DNA of 64,000 nucleotides, taken from NCBI RefSeq assembly GCF_017814975.1, contig NZ_JAGIQA010000032.1:1-64000 (forward strand), given 5' to 3'. Source of the DNA: Cupriavidus consociatus. Its GTDB lineage: Bacteria; Pseudomonadota; Gammaproteobacteria; Burkholderiales; Burkholderiaceae. Shown piece by piece: positions 1 through 8,370 of this stretch. Within the stretch, counting starts at the first letter, position 1, and each line of letters opens with the position of its first letter. The translations under genes were made by a program, and so were the position numbers. The notes below the pieces were generated by a model that was not told the DNA's origin, ran no database searches, and saw only the letters and a list, made by a program, of their open reading frames with translations.

Positions 1-170
1 GTGTCCTGCAGGTACTGGCGGGCGGCGGCCACAGCTTGCGGGTTGGCGTCATACAGGTTGACGGTCAGGCCAGCCTGGGCGGCGATCTGCGCGATGCCGC
101 GGCCCATGGCGCCAGTGCCGACGATGCCCAGCGTGTCGATGACGGGGATTGAGGAAGAGGTTGTGTTCAT
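1..170 (-). CDS. 3-hydroxyacyl-CoA dehydrogenase, N-terminal part (runs off the window)
   Basis: Only the first 56 codons lie in the window. The reading starts at an ATG whose complement ends at 170. It gives a short polar leader followed by a Rossmann dinucleotide-binding motif, GIVGTGAMGRGIAQIAAQAG, then an acidic residue at the end of the second strand (VNLYD). That is the classic NAD-binding start of the 3-hydroxyacyl-CoA dehydrogenase family, which oxidises L-3-hydroxyacyl-CoA to 3-ketoacyl-CoA. The gene lies beyond the terminator of the large acyl-CoA operon and is probably transcribed separately. Whether it is a single-domain or a long PaaH/PaaC-type two-domain enzyme cannot be seen here. 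Confidence 0.85.
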   Translation of the reverse strand, partial: MNTTSSSIPVIDTLGIVGTGAMGRGIAQIAAQAGLTVNLYDANPQAVAAARQYLQD

Positions 171-203
171 GATGTTCCGGAGAGCGGGAAAATGGGGGGG
201 CGC

Positions 204-238
204 AAAAAGCACGACAGCCGTGGGACGTTCCACGGCTG
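204..238 (-). terminator. Rho-independent terminator of the acyl-CoA operon
   Basis: A perfect 9-bp stem (CAGCCGTGG with CCACGGCTG, 215-223 and 230-238) encloses a 6-base loop. On the minus strand it is followed within a few bases by a run of five T residues (read as A at 204-208). It lies about 40 bases past the stop of the quinone oxidoreductase gene and before the next minus-strand start at 170. It therefore ends transcription of the ten-gene operon. Confidence 0.85.
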
Positions 239-278
239 CAGACGGGCATGGCATGCGCCCGGGGTCGGTCTGGCGAGC

Positions 279-1268
279 TCAGTGCAGTGTCAGCACATAC
301 TTGCCGGATACCTGTCCCGAGGCCAGCCGCGCCAGTGCTTCACCGGCACGGGCGAGGGGCAGGGCGCCGGCGATCTTCGGCTTGAGCGCACCTTGCTGAT
401 ACAGCCGGAAGATTTCCTGCTGCACGGCCAGCACCTTTTCCGGCTGGCGATCGCGATAGTCGCTCCACTGGAGGCCGCTTACGGCGATGTTCTTGACCAG
501 TAGGTAATTGGCCTTGATCTCGGGAATGCGGCCCGCCGCGAAGCCGATGACCACGGCGCGGCCGCACCACGCGATCGCGCGCAGCGCGGCATCGAAGACA
601 TCGCCACCGAGCGTGTCGAGCACCACATCGGCGCCGTGGCCAGACGTGACATTACGCACCTGCTCGCGCAGCGATTCGCGCAGGTCAGGGGCGGACAGAT
701 CGATCACCGCGTCGGCGCCCAGTTGCTGTGCCGCCTGCGCGTGCTCGGCGCCGCTGACGCCGGCGAGCGCGATGCCACCCAGACCCTTGACGATCTGGAT
801 GGCCGCCGAGCCGACGCCGCCGGCAGCGCCGGTGACAAGCACGGTTTCGCCGGCACGGAATCCGCCGCGCTCCACCAGGGCAAAGTAGGCGGTCTGATAG
901 ACCAGGCCCATGGCGGCCGCGTCTTCGAACGGCATGGTATCCGGAATGCGGAAGCACGAATCGGCAGGCACACTGACGAGTTCGGCGAACGCGCCGTATT
1001 CCAGTTGCGCTACGACGCGATCGCCGGGCTGGACATGAGTCACGTTGGCACCGACGGCCCGTACCACGCCGGCGGCATCCTTTCCCGGTGCGAACGGACG
1101 TTGCGGCAGGATCTGATACTTGCCCTGCACCACCAGCACGTCTGGATAGTTGACGGCGGCGGCACGGACTTCGACGAGTACGTCGCCGTCACCAACGCGC
1201 GGGTCGGGAAGGTCGCCTACGGTGACGGCATCTGGTGCATTGAATTCCTGAATGACGATGGCTTTCAT
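279..1268 (-). CDS. NADPH:quinone oxidoreductase-type medium-chain dehydrogenase/reductase
   Basis: The product is 329 aa, the normal length for the quinone oxidoreductase branch of the MDR superfamily. An N-terminal GroES-like domain is followed by a Rossmann domain with VTGAAGGVGSAAIQI near residue 145. GKDAAG stands where zinc-dependent alcohol dehydrogenases have GHE, and no structural-zinc cysteine cluster is visible, so it is probably zinc-independent and NADPH-linked. It is the last gene of the acyl-CoA operon, 12 bases after the racemase-like gene, and is followed by a terminator. Substrate is unknown; an enoyl-CoA or quinone reductase role in the pathway is an inference. The ATG at 1268 is preceded by AAGGA. 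Confidence 0.85.
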   Translation of the reverse strand: MKAIVIQEFNAPDAVTVGDLPDPRVGDGDVLVEVRAAAVNYPDVLVVQGKYQILPQRPFAPGKDAAGVVRAVGANVTHVQPGDRVVAQLEYGAFAELVSVPADSCFRIPDTMPFEDAAAMGLVYQTAYFALVERGGFRAGETVLVTGAAGGVGSAAIQIVKGLGGIALAGVSGAEHAQAAQQLGADAVIDLSAPDLRESLREQVRNVTSGHGADVVLDTLGGDVFDAALRAIAWCGRAVVIGFAAGRIPEIKANYLLVKNIAVSGLQWSDYRDRQPEKVLAVQQEIFRLYQQGALKPKIAGALPLARAGEALARLASGQVSGKYVLTLH

Positions 1269-1280
1269 GTCGGCTGATCC

Positions 1281-2393
1281 TTAGCGATTCAGAAGTTGGT
1301 TATGCGCGCCCAGGGCCGGTGAAGCGGCGGAGCGATCCGGGCTACGAAAAGCAGCATCGACAGGTACCGGCAAGGCCGGCAGGGTCCCGCCCGCTGTGGT
1401 GGTAACGGTGCGGCTGAATAGTCCGCGCGCCCGGAAATGCGGGTCGTGCCGGGCTTCTTCCAGACTGACGACACGGCTTGTGCAGACATCCTGTCCGGCG
1501 AAGCGGTCTTCCCAATAGGCAACCGGATGCCGGGCAATGGCGGCAGCGACGGCCTCGATGGCCCGGTGTGGTGACATCTTCGCCAGCGCGTTGGCTTCCA
1601 GCCCGACCAGCTCGACGAAGTTGTCCCAGAACTTGTCTTCCAGCGGCGCCGCGGCCAGGAAGGCCCCATCCGCGGTACGGTAGACCTGGTAGCGCGGCGT
1701 GCCGCCCGTGACCAGCCCGGATGCCGGTGCGGGCCAGTCTCCCAGCGCGCCATTGCCAAGCCCCCAGTACTGGAACGTGAAGAGGTTGTCGGCCATGGCC
1801 ACGTCCAGGTGAACGCCCCTGCCGGTCTGGTCGCGCTGACGCAATGCGAGCAGGATATTGATCATCGCCGGATAGGTGCCGCCGGCGATGTCGGCGATGA
1901 GGGCAGGCGGCAGGACCGGCGCGCCATCGTTGCCCGCGGTCAGCGACAGCGTGCCGGACGCCGCCACATAGTTGAGGTCGTGCGCGGCTTCCAACGCGCG
2001 CGGACCGTGCTGGCCGAAGCCGGTGATCGAGCAGTAGACCAGTCGCGGGTTGACTTCAGCCAACGCGGCGTAGCCCAGGCCCAGGCGATCCATGACGCCG
2101 GGACGGAACTGCTCGATCAGGACATCGGCCTCGCGGATCAGCGGCAGCAGCTGGCCGAGCGCCTCCGGCGACTTCAGGTCGATGGCCACGGACAGCTTGC
2201 CCCGGTTGAGCAGCACGAAATTCGCGCTGTCGTCATCGACCTTCGGCTCGTACGCGCGCATTTCGTCGCCCCGGCAGGGGCGTTCGAACTTGATGACTTC
2301 GGCGCCCGCCTCCGCCAGCAGCAGCGAGCACAGCGGTCCGGGCAGCAGGGTGCTGAAGTCCAGCACCTTCACGCCGGTCAGCGGTTGACTCAT
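1281..2393 (-). CDS. CaiB/BaiF family protein resembling alpha-methylacyl-CoA racemase
   Basis: This 370-aa class III CoA-transferase-fold protein carries the residue pair typical of the racemase branch rather than the transferases. His138 lies in AAHDLNY and Asp168 in ADIAGG, 30 residues apart, as in known alpha-methylacyl-CoA racemases (AMACR). Such enzymes invert the stereocentre alpha to the thioester through a 1,1-proton transfer. In this operon that could prepare one epimer of an alpha-branched or ring acyl-CoA for the stereospecific acyl-CoA dehydrogenase. The ATG overlaps the stop of the upstream gene (ATGA), suggesting translational coupling. A CoA-transferase function remains possible but is less likely on these residues. 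Confidence 0.8.
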   Translation of the reverse strand: MSQPLTGVKVLDFSTLLPGPLCSLLLAEAGAEVIKFERPCRGDEMRAYEPKVDDDSANFVLLNRGKLSVAIDLKSPEALGQLLPLIREADVLIEQFRPGVMDRLGLGYAALAEVNPRLVYCSITGFGQHGPRALEAAHDLNYVAASGTLSLTAGNDGAPVLPPALIADIAGGTYPAMINILLALRQRDQTGRGVHLDVAMADNLFTFQYWGLGNGALGDWPAPASGLVTGGTPRYQVYRTADGAFLAAAPLEDKFWDNFVELVGLEANALAKMSPHRAIEAVAAAIARHPVAYWEDRFAGQDVCTSRVVSLEEARHDPHFRARGLFSRTVTTTAGGTLPALPVPVDAAFRSPDRSAASPALGAHNQLLNR

Positions 2394-3055
2394 GACAAGC
2401 CTCGCTTTACCCGTTCTTCATGCTCGGCGGCGACGCGCGCGCGCCGCGCCGGCGCGTAAGGCTCCTGGCCGAGGGCTTCGTGCAGCGCCTGGGTGACGCG
2501 GAAATGGTGCGCCAGGCCGGTGCGTTCCAGCAGCGAGATCGGGCCCTCCGGGTAGCCGAGGCCCAGGCACAAGGTCTTGTCCAGGTCATCGGCGCTGGCC
2601 AGCTTCTCGTCCAGGCGGCGCAACGCCGCGTTGAAGTACGGGCGGATCAGCCTGTCGACGATGCGGCCAGGAAAGTCGTTGCATACCGCGACCACCAGCC
2701 CTGCCGCCTGGAACACCGCCCTGGCGGCTTCGATCGCCGCAGGGTGCGTGCCCGGTTGCCTGACGAGCTCCACCAGCGGGCTCGGGTCGGCGTCGCCCAG
2801 CCGGAAGCGGGCAAATCCCACCACATTGGAGCCTTCTTCCCCACGGTGCTCGCCCGTATAGGAGCCCAGGCATTCGGTACCCAGTTCAATGGCAACGAAC
2901 GTCCGCGATGCGTGTCCTGCGCCATTGCCGAAGGCGCTCCCGGCTTCCGAGCCCAGGTAGAACAGTCCTTCGCCTTGTGGCGCGGCTTGTTCGAGGAACG
3001 GGTGGGGGACCGGAAAGGAACGGCTCTCGCCAGCTTTTACGATTTCGTAGCGCAT
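2390..3055 (-). CDS. 3-hydroxyacyl-CoA dehydrogenase C-terminal-domain protein
   Basis: The roughly 221-aa product has no Rossmann motif in its N-terminal half. Its second half reads as a 3HCDH C-terminal domain: NDFPGRIVDRLIRPYFNAAL followed by LGLGYPEGPISLLERTGL, the helical dimerisation and substrate-binding module. It begins immediately after the stop of a complete NAD-binding 3-hydroxyacyl-CoA dehydrogenase. The ATG at 3055 has GGAG six bases upstream and is preferred over a TTG twelve bases earlier. Such a partner could form a mixed complex with the upstream dehydrogenase or bind CoA esters itself. The function of the N-terminal 100 residues is unknown to me. Confidence 0.7.
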   Translation of the reverse strand: MRYEIVKAGESRSFPVPHPFLEQAAPQGEGLFYLGSEAGSAFGNGAGHASRTFVAIELGTECLGSYTGEHRGEEGSNVVGFARFRLGDADPSPLVELVRQPGTHPAAIEAARAVFQAAGLVVAVCNDFPGRIVDRLIRPYFNAALRRLDEKLASADDLDKTLCLGLGYPEGPISLLERTGLAHHFRVTQALHEALGQEPYAPARRARVAAEHEERVKRGLS

Positions 3056-3056
3056 A

Positions 3057-3932
3057 TCAGGCTCCAAACATCTTGGTGTCGCCGTAGGTGTGGAAGCCCT
3101 GGCCGGTCTTCTTGCCCAGGTGCTTGGCGGCGATCATGCGGCGCACCAGTGGCGGGCAGGCGGCGCGCGGCTCGTGGGTCAGGCCATGCATGGCTTCGCA
3201 CAGCAGTTTCTGGGTGTCCATGCCGACCAGGTCCAGCAGCTCGAGCGGGCCCATCGGGTAGCCGAGCGCGGTCTTGATGGCGGTGTCGATATCGGCCGGC
3301 TCGGCGACACCCTGTTCCACCAGCCGGATCGCATCGTTGTTGAACGGGATCAGGAAGTAATTGAGGATGAAGCCAGGCGTATCCTGCGTGGCCACCGGCT
3401 TCTGGCCCATCGCCTCGGCAAAGGCCCATGCTGTCTTGAAGGTCTCCTCCGAGGTGGCCAGGCCAGGTGACATCTCGATCAGCTTCATCAGCTGCGCAGG
3501 CAGGCAGAAATGCATGCCAACGAAGCGGTCAGGCCGGCCGGAGCCGCCAGCAATCTCGGTGATCGAGATCGTTGACGTATTGGATGCAAAGATCGTGTCC
3601 GGCGGGCAGACCTCATGGAGCTGGCCGAACAGCTGATGCTTGACCGCCAGATCCTCGAAGATGGCTTCGATGACGATGTCGCAGCTGGCCAGGTCGCCCA
3701 GGGCGGTGGTGCCTTCCCAGCGCGACAAGGCCGCTGCTGCGGCGCCGGCCGGTAGCTTGCCGCGCTCCTCGGACTTCTTCAGGAACGCTTCGGTCTGGCC
3801 GCGGGCACGGTCCAGCGCCTCCTGCCGGGCATCGAATACGATGGTCTTGAAGCCCGCGCGGGCTGCAACGATGGCGATGCCCGCGCCCATGGTGCCGGCG
3901 CCCGCGACGCCGACGGTTTTGATGGTTGTCAC
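3057..3932 (-). CDS. 3-hydroxyacyl-CoA dehydrogenase (PaaH/Hbd type)
   Basis: This 291-aa protein has the size of single-function 3-hydroxybutyryl/3-hydroxyacyl-CoA dehydrogenases. It shows the NAD motif GVAGAGTMGAGIA at residues 8-20, the ASNTS segment near 117, and the catalytic histidine H141 in GMHFCLPA. The usual HFxNP has Leu in place of Asn. A C-terminal domain with GYPMGPLELLDLVG follows. It oxidises an L-3-hydroxyacyl-CoA with NAD. The start is a GTG with GGAG six bases upstream. In the operon it sits between the acyl-CoA dehydrogenase and the C-terminal-only paralogue. It may serve the open-chain product of ring cleavage. Confidence 0.9.
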   Translation of the reverse strand: MTTIKTVGVAGAGTMGAGIAIVAARAGFKTIVFDARQEALDRARGQTEAFLKKSEERGKLPAGAAAAALSRWEGTTALGDLASCDIVIEAIFEDLAVKHQLFGQLHEVCPPDTIFASNTSTISITEIAGGSGRPDRFVGMHFCLPAQLMKLIEMSPGLATSEETFKTAWAFAEAMGQKPVATQDTPGFILNYFLIPFNNDAIRLVEQGVAEPADIDTAIKTALGYPMGPLELLDLVGMDTQKLLCEAMHGLTHEPRAACPPLVRRMIAAKHLGKKTGQGFHTYGDTKMFGA

Positions 3933-3941
3933 GTCCGTCTC

Positions 3942-5108
3942 CTATTTCTTCAGGAAGCTGCGCCCGATCAGCTGGCGGTGCACCTGGTTGGTTCCTTCCC
4001 AGATCTGGGTAATCTTGGCGTCGCGCATCAGCCGCTCGACGCGGTAGTCGTTGCAGTAGCCATAGCCGCCGAACAGTTGCACGGCATCCGTGGTGATGCG
4101 CATGGCCGCGTCGGTGGCGCGCTGCTTGAGCATCGAGGCTTCGATGCCGAAATCCTGGTCGCCGTTATCCACCATCTCGCCCACGCGCCAGAGCCACGAT
4201 TCGCACAACGCCAGCTCCGTTGCCAGGTCTGCCAGCATGAACTGGATGCCCTGGAACTCGAGGATCCGCTTGCCGGACTGGCGCCGCTCATTGATGTAGT
4301 CGACTGCATCCTCGAATGCCGCGCGGGCAATGCCCAGGGCATGCGCCGCAACGCTGGGACGCGAGCGGTTCAGGGAGCCGAACAGGATCTTCAGGCCCTC
4401 GCCGGGCGCGCCGATCAGGTTGGCGCGTGGGACGCGGCAACCGTCGAAGGCCAGGCTGGCGGTGCTGGACGCGCGCGTGCCCATCTTGTGCTCGGTGCCG
4501 AGGACGCGCAGGCCCTCGGTGCCCTTTTCCAGAATCAGCACGGAGATGGCTGCCTTGGGATCGCTGATCTCGGACCATTTGCCGAACACCAGGTACAGGT
4601 CGGCCACGTCGCCGTTGGTAATGAAGGTCTTGCCGCCGTTGATGACGATGTCGTCGCCGTCCGGGGTAAAGCTGGTGCGCATGCCGGTGGCATCCGATCC
4701 CGCCGAGGGCTCGGTGATGGCCAGCGACGCCAGGCCACCGTCGGCGATGCGTGGCAACAGCCGGCTCTTCTGTTCTTCGCTGCCGTACTCGATCAAAGGC
4801 TTGATGGCGTGGAAGTTCGTCGCCCAGACGATGCCGGTCGAGGCACAAGCCTTGGAAATCTCCCGCACGCAAGCCAGGTAGCTGATAAACGACAACTGCG
4901 CGCCGCCATAGATGTCGGGGATGAACATGGCGTTCAGGCCCAGCTCGTTGATGGCTTTCACGTTCTCCCAGGGAAACGCACCGCTGCGGTCGTACTCGGC
5001 CGCGCGTGGCGCGATCTGGGTGTTGCAAAGCTCCTTGACGCTGTCGAGGAGCATGCGTTCCTCGGACGACAGCGGCAGCCGCGCGTCCATCCGGTCCAGC
5101 ATGTTCAT
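3942..5108 (-). CDS. Acyl-CoA dehydrogenase
   Basis: The product is 388 aa, the standard short/medium-chain acyl-CoA dehydrogenase length. SLAITEPSAGSDATGM in the first half is the FAD/substrate signature, FLADLATELAL-type helices follow, and the C-terminal IWEGTNQVHRQLIG contains the usual catalytic base position, Glu371. The enzyme introduces an alpha,beta double bond into an acyl-CoA and passes electrons to ETF. In this operon it corresponds to the AliB/BadJ step if the substrate is a cyclohexanecarboxyl-CoA-like ring ester; that assignment is inferred from the neighbours. The ATG at 5108 has a strong GGAGGA site. Confidence 0.93.
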   Translation of the reverse strand: MNMLDRMDARLPLSSEERMLLDSVKELCNTQIAPRAAEYDRSGAFPWENVKAINELGLNAMFIPDIYGGAQLSFISYLACVREISKACASTGIVWATNFHAIKPLIEYGSEEQKSRLLPRIADGGLASLAITEPSAGSDATGMRTSFTPDGDDIVINGGKTFITNGDVADLYLVFGKWSEISDPKAAISVLILEKGTEGLRVLGTEHKMGTRASSTASLAFDGCRVPRANLIGAPGEGLKILFGSLNRSRPSVAAHALGIARAAFEDAVDYINERRQSGKRILEFQGIQFMLADLATELALCESWLWRVGEMVDNGDQDFGIEASMLKQRATDAAMRITTDAVQLFGGYGYCNDYRVERLMRDAKITQIWEGTNQVHRQLIGRSFLKK

Positions 5109-5150
5109 GTCTTCCTCCGTTAGTGGGGCCGTGTAGCGGCTGGGCGGCGG

Positions 5151-5906
5151 CTACAGCGCCATGCCCTGGCCGCCATCGACATAAAGCGTCTCACCCGTCA
5201 GGAAACGCCCGGGCAGCCGGAACAGCATGGCGGCAAGGTGTCCGATATCGTCAGACTGGCCGGGGCCTCCGACGGGAATGCGCTTTTTGAGAAATGCCTG
5301 GAGTGCACCCTCGTTCAGTTCGCCACGGTTCAGGTCGGTCTCGATATAGCCGGGCGCGATGTTGACAACCTGGATGCCGTCGCGGGCCCATTCGACAGCC
5401 AGGCAGCGCGAGATCGCGCCCACGGCAGCCTTGGACGCGCAATAGGCGGCATTGCCGCGCACGCCGAGCTTGTCGTAGAACGAGCCGATGTGGACGATCA
5501 GCGCCGAGCCGGCCTCGCGCAGGTAGGGGTAGGCCACCTGGCTGGCCAGCAGGACCGAGGAGGCGTTGGTCCGCATCACGCGTTCGAAGTCAGCGATCGG
5601 GAACGATGCGGACGGCCCCTGCAGGTGGATGCCGGCGTTGTTGACGAGGCCGACGATCGGCTTGCCGAACAGTGCGGGCACCTGGGCGAACGCCGTGGCG
5701 ACGGAAGCGGCATCGGTGATATCGCAGCGTAGTGCCGCCAGCCGCTTTTGTGCCTCGGCATCGAGCGAGCGGGCGTCAGGCAGTTCGCCCGAACGCGAAA
5801 CGCAGGCCACGTGCAGGCCGATGCGTGCCAGTTCCACGGAAATGGAGGCACCAATACCCCGGCTGCCACCGGTCACAATGACGGCGCCTTGTGTGAAATC
5901 AGGCAT
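5151..5906 (-). CDS. Short-chain dehydrogenase/reductase (BadH-like role proposed)
   Basis: The 251-aa classical SDR has the cofactor motif TGGSRGIG at residues 12-19, NNAG at 89-92, and the catalytic set Ser142, Tyr155 and Lys159 (YCASK). PGYIETDL and the C-terminal YVDGGQGM are family hallmarks. The ATG at 5906 overlaps the last eight bases of the enoyl-CoA hydratase gene, implying coupled translation. Placed after a hydratase, it could oxidise a ring 2-hydroxyacyl-CoA to the 2-keto ester, the step done by BadH in alicyclic-acid degradation. Other secondary alcohols are possible; the sequence alone does not fix the substrate. Confidence 0.9.
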   Translation of the reverse strand: MPDFTQGAVIVTGGSRGIGASISVELARIGLHVACVSRSGELPDARSLDAEAQKRLAALRCDITDAASVATAFAQVPALFGKPIVGLVNNAGIHLQGPSASFPIADFERVMRTNASSVLLASQVAYPYLREAGSALIVHIGSFYDKLGVRGNAAYCASKAAVGAISRCLAVEWARDGIQVVNIAPGYIETDLNRGELNEGALQAFLKKRIPVGGPGQSDDIGHLAAMLFRLPGRFLTGETLYVDGGQGMAL

Positions 5907-6669
5907 CCTTGAACTCCGGTGTGCGTTTCTCGATAAAGGCGTGCATGCCCTCGACGGCGTCATCGGTCTGATAAGCGAGCGTGGACAGATCCGCTTCGAT
6001 CTCGAGCCCGGCCTCAAGTGTGGTTGCCAAGCCGCGAACCACCGCCTCGCGCGCAAACTGCGAGGCGCAACGGCTATAGCCGATGAACTCGGACATGAAA
6101 GCCTTGCCCAGTTCGGCGGGCTCACCGTGGGCAACCACGCGATTGACCAGCCCGACGCGCTCGGCTTCGATCGCATCGACCGTACGCCCGGACATCACCA
6201 TCTCCAGTGCCCGGCCCTCGCCAACCAGGCGCGGCAAGCGCTGCGTGCCACCGTAGCCCGGGATCAGGCCGAGCTTGATCTCCGGCAGGCCCATGCGGGC
6301 CTGGACCGTCGCAATACGGAAAGTACAGGCCATGGCGAGCTCAAGCCCCCCGCCAAAGGCATAGCCGTGCAATACGGCGACCGACGGAATCGCCAGCTTG
6401 GCCAGTTTGTCGAAAGTACGCTGGCCGAGCTGGGCGCCCTGGCGCTGCTGCATCAGGCTGCGGTCCATCAGTTCCTTGATGTCGGCGCCGGCGCAGAACG
6501 CCTTCGGGCCTGCGCCGGTTACGATCAGCGCCCGGGCGCTGGAGGCCGCCACCTGATCGAGCGTGTAGGACAACGCTTCGATCATGGTGAACTGCAGCGC
6601 GTTGCGGGCTTCGGGCCGGTTAAGCGTGAGGATCGCGTACGGACCGTCAAATTTGATGTCGATCGACAT
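5899..6669 (-). CDS. Enoyl-CoA hydratase (crotonase family, BadK-like role proposed)
   Basis: The product is 256 aa, the normal crotonase length. Both catalytic glutamates of hydratases are present, Glu110 in GGGLE and Glu130 in GLPEIKLG, with the oxyanion-hole segment AFCAGADIKEL at 58-67. It should hydrate an enoyl-CoA to the 3-hydroxyacyl-CoA. Two in-frame ATGs exist: one overlaps the ligase stop (6675) and one at 6669 has AGGAG seven bases upstream; I chose the latter. With the dehydrogenase, SDR and BadI-like hydrolase it completes a dehydrogenation-hydration-oxidation-hydrolysis series on one acyl-CoA. Confidence 0.92.
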   Translation of the reverse strand: MSIDIKFDGPYAILTLNRPEARNALQFTMIEALSYTLDQVAASSARALIVTGAGPKAFCAGADIKELMDRSLMQQRQGAQLGQRTFDKLAKLAIPSVAVLHGYAFGGGLELAMACTFRIATVQARMGLPEIKLGLIPGYGGTQRLPRLVGEGRALEMVMSGRTVDAIEAERVGLVNRVVAHGEPAELGKAFMSEFIGYSRCASQFAREAVVRGLATTLEAGLEIEADLSTLAYQTDDAVEGMHAFIEKRTPEFKDA

Positions 6670-6671
6670 GG

Positions 6672-8354
6672 TCATGCTCCTGCCGTGGCGCGGGCCTTGT
6701 AGCGGACCGGCACCGGCTTCAGTTCGCCGCGCATGGTCATCTCGACCAGGTCGCGCTTCAGGATCTTGCCGCTTGCCGTCAGCGGGAACTGGTCCAGCCC
6801 AAGAAAGTACTCCGGCATGTCGTACTTGGACAGGCCGCAGCTGGCCAGGTACGCCAGCATGTCGGCCGGCTCCAGGGCCTGGCCCGCGCGGATCACGACC
6901 GACAGGCAGACCTTCTCGCCGAGTCGCTCGTCCTGCACGGGATAGGCGGCTGCGCGCTCGACCAGGGGATGGCGCATGGCCAGTTCTTCGATATGGGCCG
7001 GGTGAATGTTGTGGCCGCCGCGGATGATCAGGTCCTTCTTGCGCCCCACGATCACGATACAGCCGTTCTCGTCGATGATCCCGAGGTCGCCGCTCATGAA
7101 CCAGCCATGGATGTTGAACGACGTTTCCGTGGCGACCTGGTTGCTGAAGTAGCCCAGCATCAGCAAGCCACCGCGCCCGCCGATCTCCCCGATTTCGCCC
7201 ACTTCCGCCTCGACGTCCCAGTTGTCCTGCTTCCACAGGCGGACTTCATATCCGCGGCACGCGCGGCCGCAGGTCGACACAATGGTGTCCGCGGTATCGG
7301 TGGGAATGGTGTAGTTATGCGAACCGTTCTCGGTCATGCCGTAGACGTTCTGCGGCGTGACGCCGAGCGTCAGGAACTTCTGCGCCACATCACGCGGGAT
7401 CGCCGAGCCCGCCATGTAGAACGTACGGACTTCGCTAAGCGAGGTCAGGTTGCGGTCGCGCACGGCCTGCAGGATGTCCATGGCGTGGGTCGGCACCCCC
7501 ATCACATAGGTGGCGCCGGTTTCCATGATCCACTCCAGGGCGTGCTTGCCGGCACGCAGGTTGGTCATGACCAGCTCCGCGCCCGCCACCAGCACCTGTT
7601 CCAGGGCCACGGTGGCAATGTGGTGGCTCATCGGGCTCAGCGTCAGCACCGTGGTATCGGCCGAATGTCCCCAATCGTCGACCAGTGCGCGCCCGTTGGC
7701 CAGCAGCGTGTTGTCGCTGTGCATCACGCCCTTGGGCAGGCCGGTGGTGCCGGACGTAAAGGCCAGGTAGACGATCTTGTCCGGGTTCAGGTCCGGTGTC
7801 GACAATGCCGCCGGCGGCAGGCGATCGGGAAACGGATGAGCGTCGGCGGGCAGGGTCAGGTCGCCACTGGCCTGGCCGGGCATGGCAAACATGGCGGCGA
7901 GCGTCGGAATGTCGGCGGCACGCCCGAAGATCGAGTTGCGATCCGAATCGGCGCCGTAGCCGGGCATCGCGAACAGCGCGCGGCACTGGATGCGGTTAAG
8001 CAGCGTGCAGATCTCGTCGACGGTGTAGTTCTGGTGCAGCGAGGGGCAGCAGACGTAGCCATTGCGAGAGCAGGCGAGGAACACGATGGTCGCCTGAACC
8101 ACGTTGGGCAGCCATATGCCGACGCGGTCGCCCGGCTTCAGGCCCTGCCTGTGGAGCGCCTCCGCTACGCTGTCGACCCAGTCGACCACTTCGCGCCAGG
8201 TCAGCCGGACATCGGCGTCGCGCAGGGCGGCCGACGTGGGCCGTTCCCGTGAATGGCGCCGGGCCAGCGTGTAGAGCGTCTCCTGCTGCCAGATTCCCGA
8301 CAGGTAGTAGTCCCGCGCGTTCTGCGGATTGTGCAGCGTCAGGATGTTTTGCAT
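6672..8354 (-). CDS. AMP-dependent acyl-CoA synthetase/ligase
   Basis: The 560-aa ANL-superfamily protein shows the phosphate-binding P-loop FTSGTTGLPKGV (199-210), the aromatic segment VYGMTENGSHN, the hinge motif WFMSGDLGIIDENG, RKKDLIIRGGHNI, and the C-terminal lysine motif LTASGKILKRDL. It activates a carboxylic acid to its CoA ester through an acyl-adenylate. As the only ligase in the operon it probably performs the entry step; AliA/BadA-like cyclohexanecarboxylate activation is my proposal. The start at MQNILTLHN has GAAG/GGTG upstream. Its stop overlaps the start region of the hydratase gene. Confidence 0.92.
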   Translation of the reverse strand: MQNILTLHNPQNARDYYLSGIWQQETLYTLARRHSRERPTSAALRDADVRLTWREVVDWVDSVAEALHRQGLKPGDRVGIWLPNVVQATIVFLACSRNGYVCCPSLHQNYTVDEICTLLNRIQCRALFAMPGYGADSDRNSIFGRAADIPTLAAMFAMPGQASGDLTLPADAHPFPDRLPPAALSTPDLNPDKIVYLAFTSGTTGLPKGVMHSDNTLLANGRALVDDWGHSADTTVLTLSPMSHHIATVALEQVLVAGAELVMTNLRAGKHALEWIMETGATYVMGVPTHAMDILQAVRDRNLTSLSEVRTFYMAGSAIPRDVAQKFLTLGVTPQNVYGMTENGSHNYTIPTDTADTIVSTCGRACRGYEVRLWKQDNWDVEAEVGEIGEIGGRGGLLMLGYFSNQVATETSFNIHGWFMSGDLGIIDENGCIVIVGRKKDLIIRGGHNIHPAHIEELAMRHPLVERAAAYPVQDERLGEKVCLSVVIRAGQALEPADMLAYLASCGLSKYDMPEYFLGLDQFPLTASGKILKRDLVEMTMRGELKPVPVRYKARATAGA

Positions 8355-8370
8355 GATCTTCACCCGGGCA

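Noticed and set aside
1809..2459. Long plus-strand frame opposite the racemase-like gene
   Set aside because: It is antisense to a gene with clear family motifs and has the Gln/Arg-rich composition typical of high-GC shadow frames.
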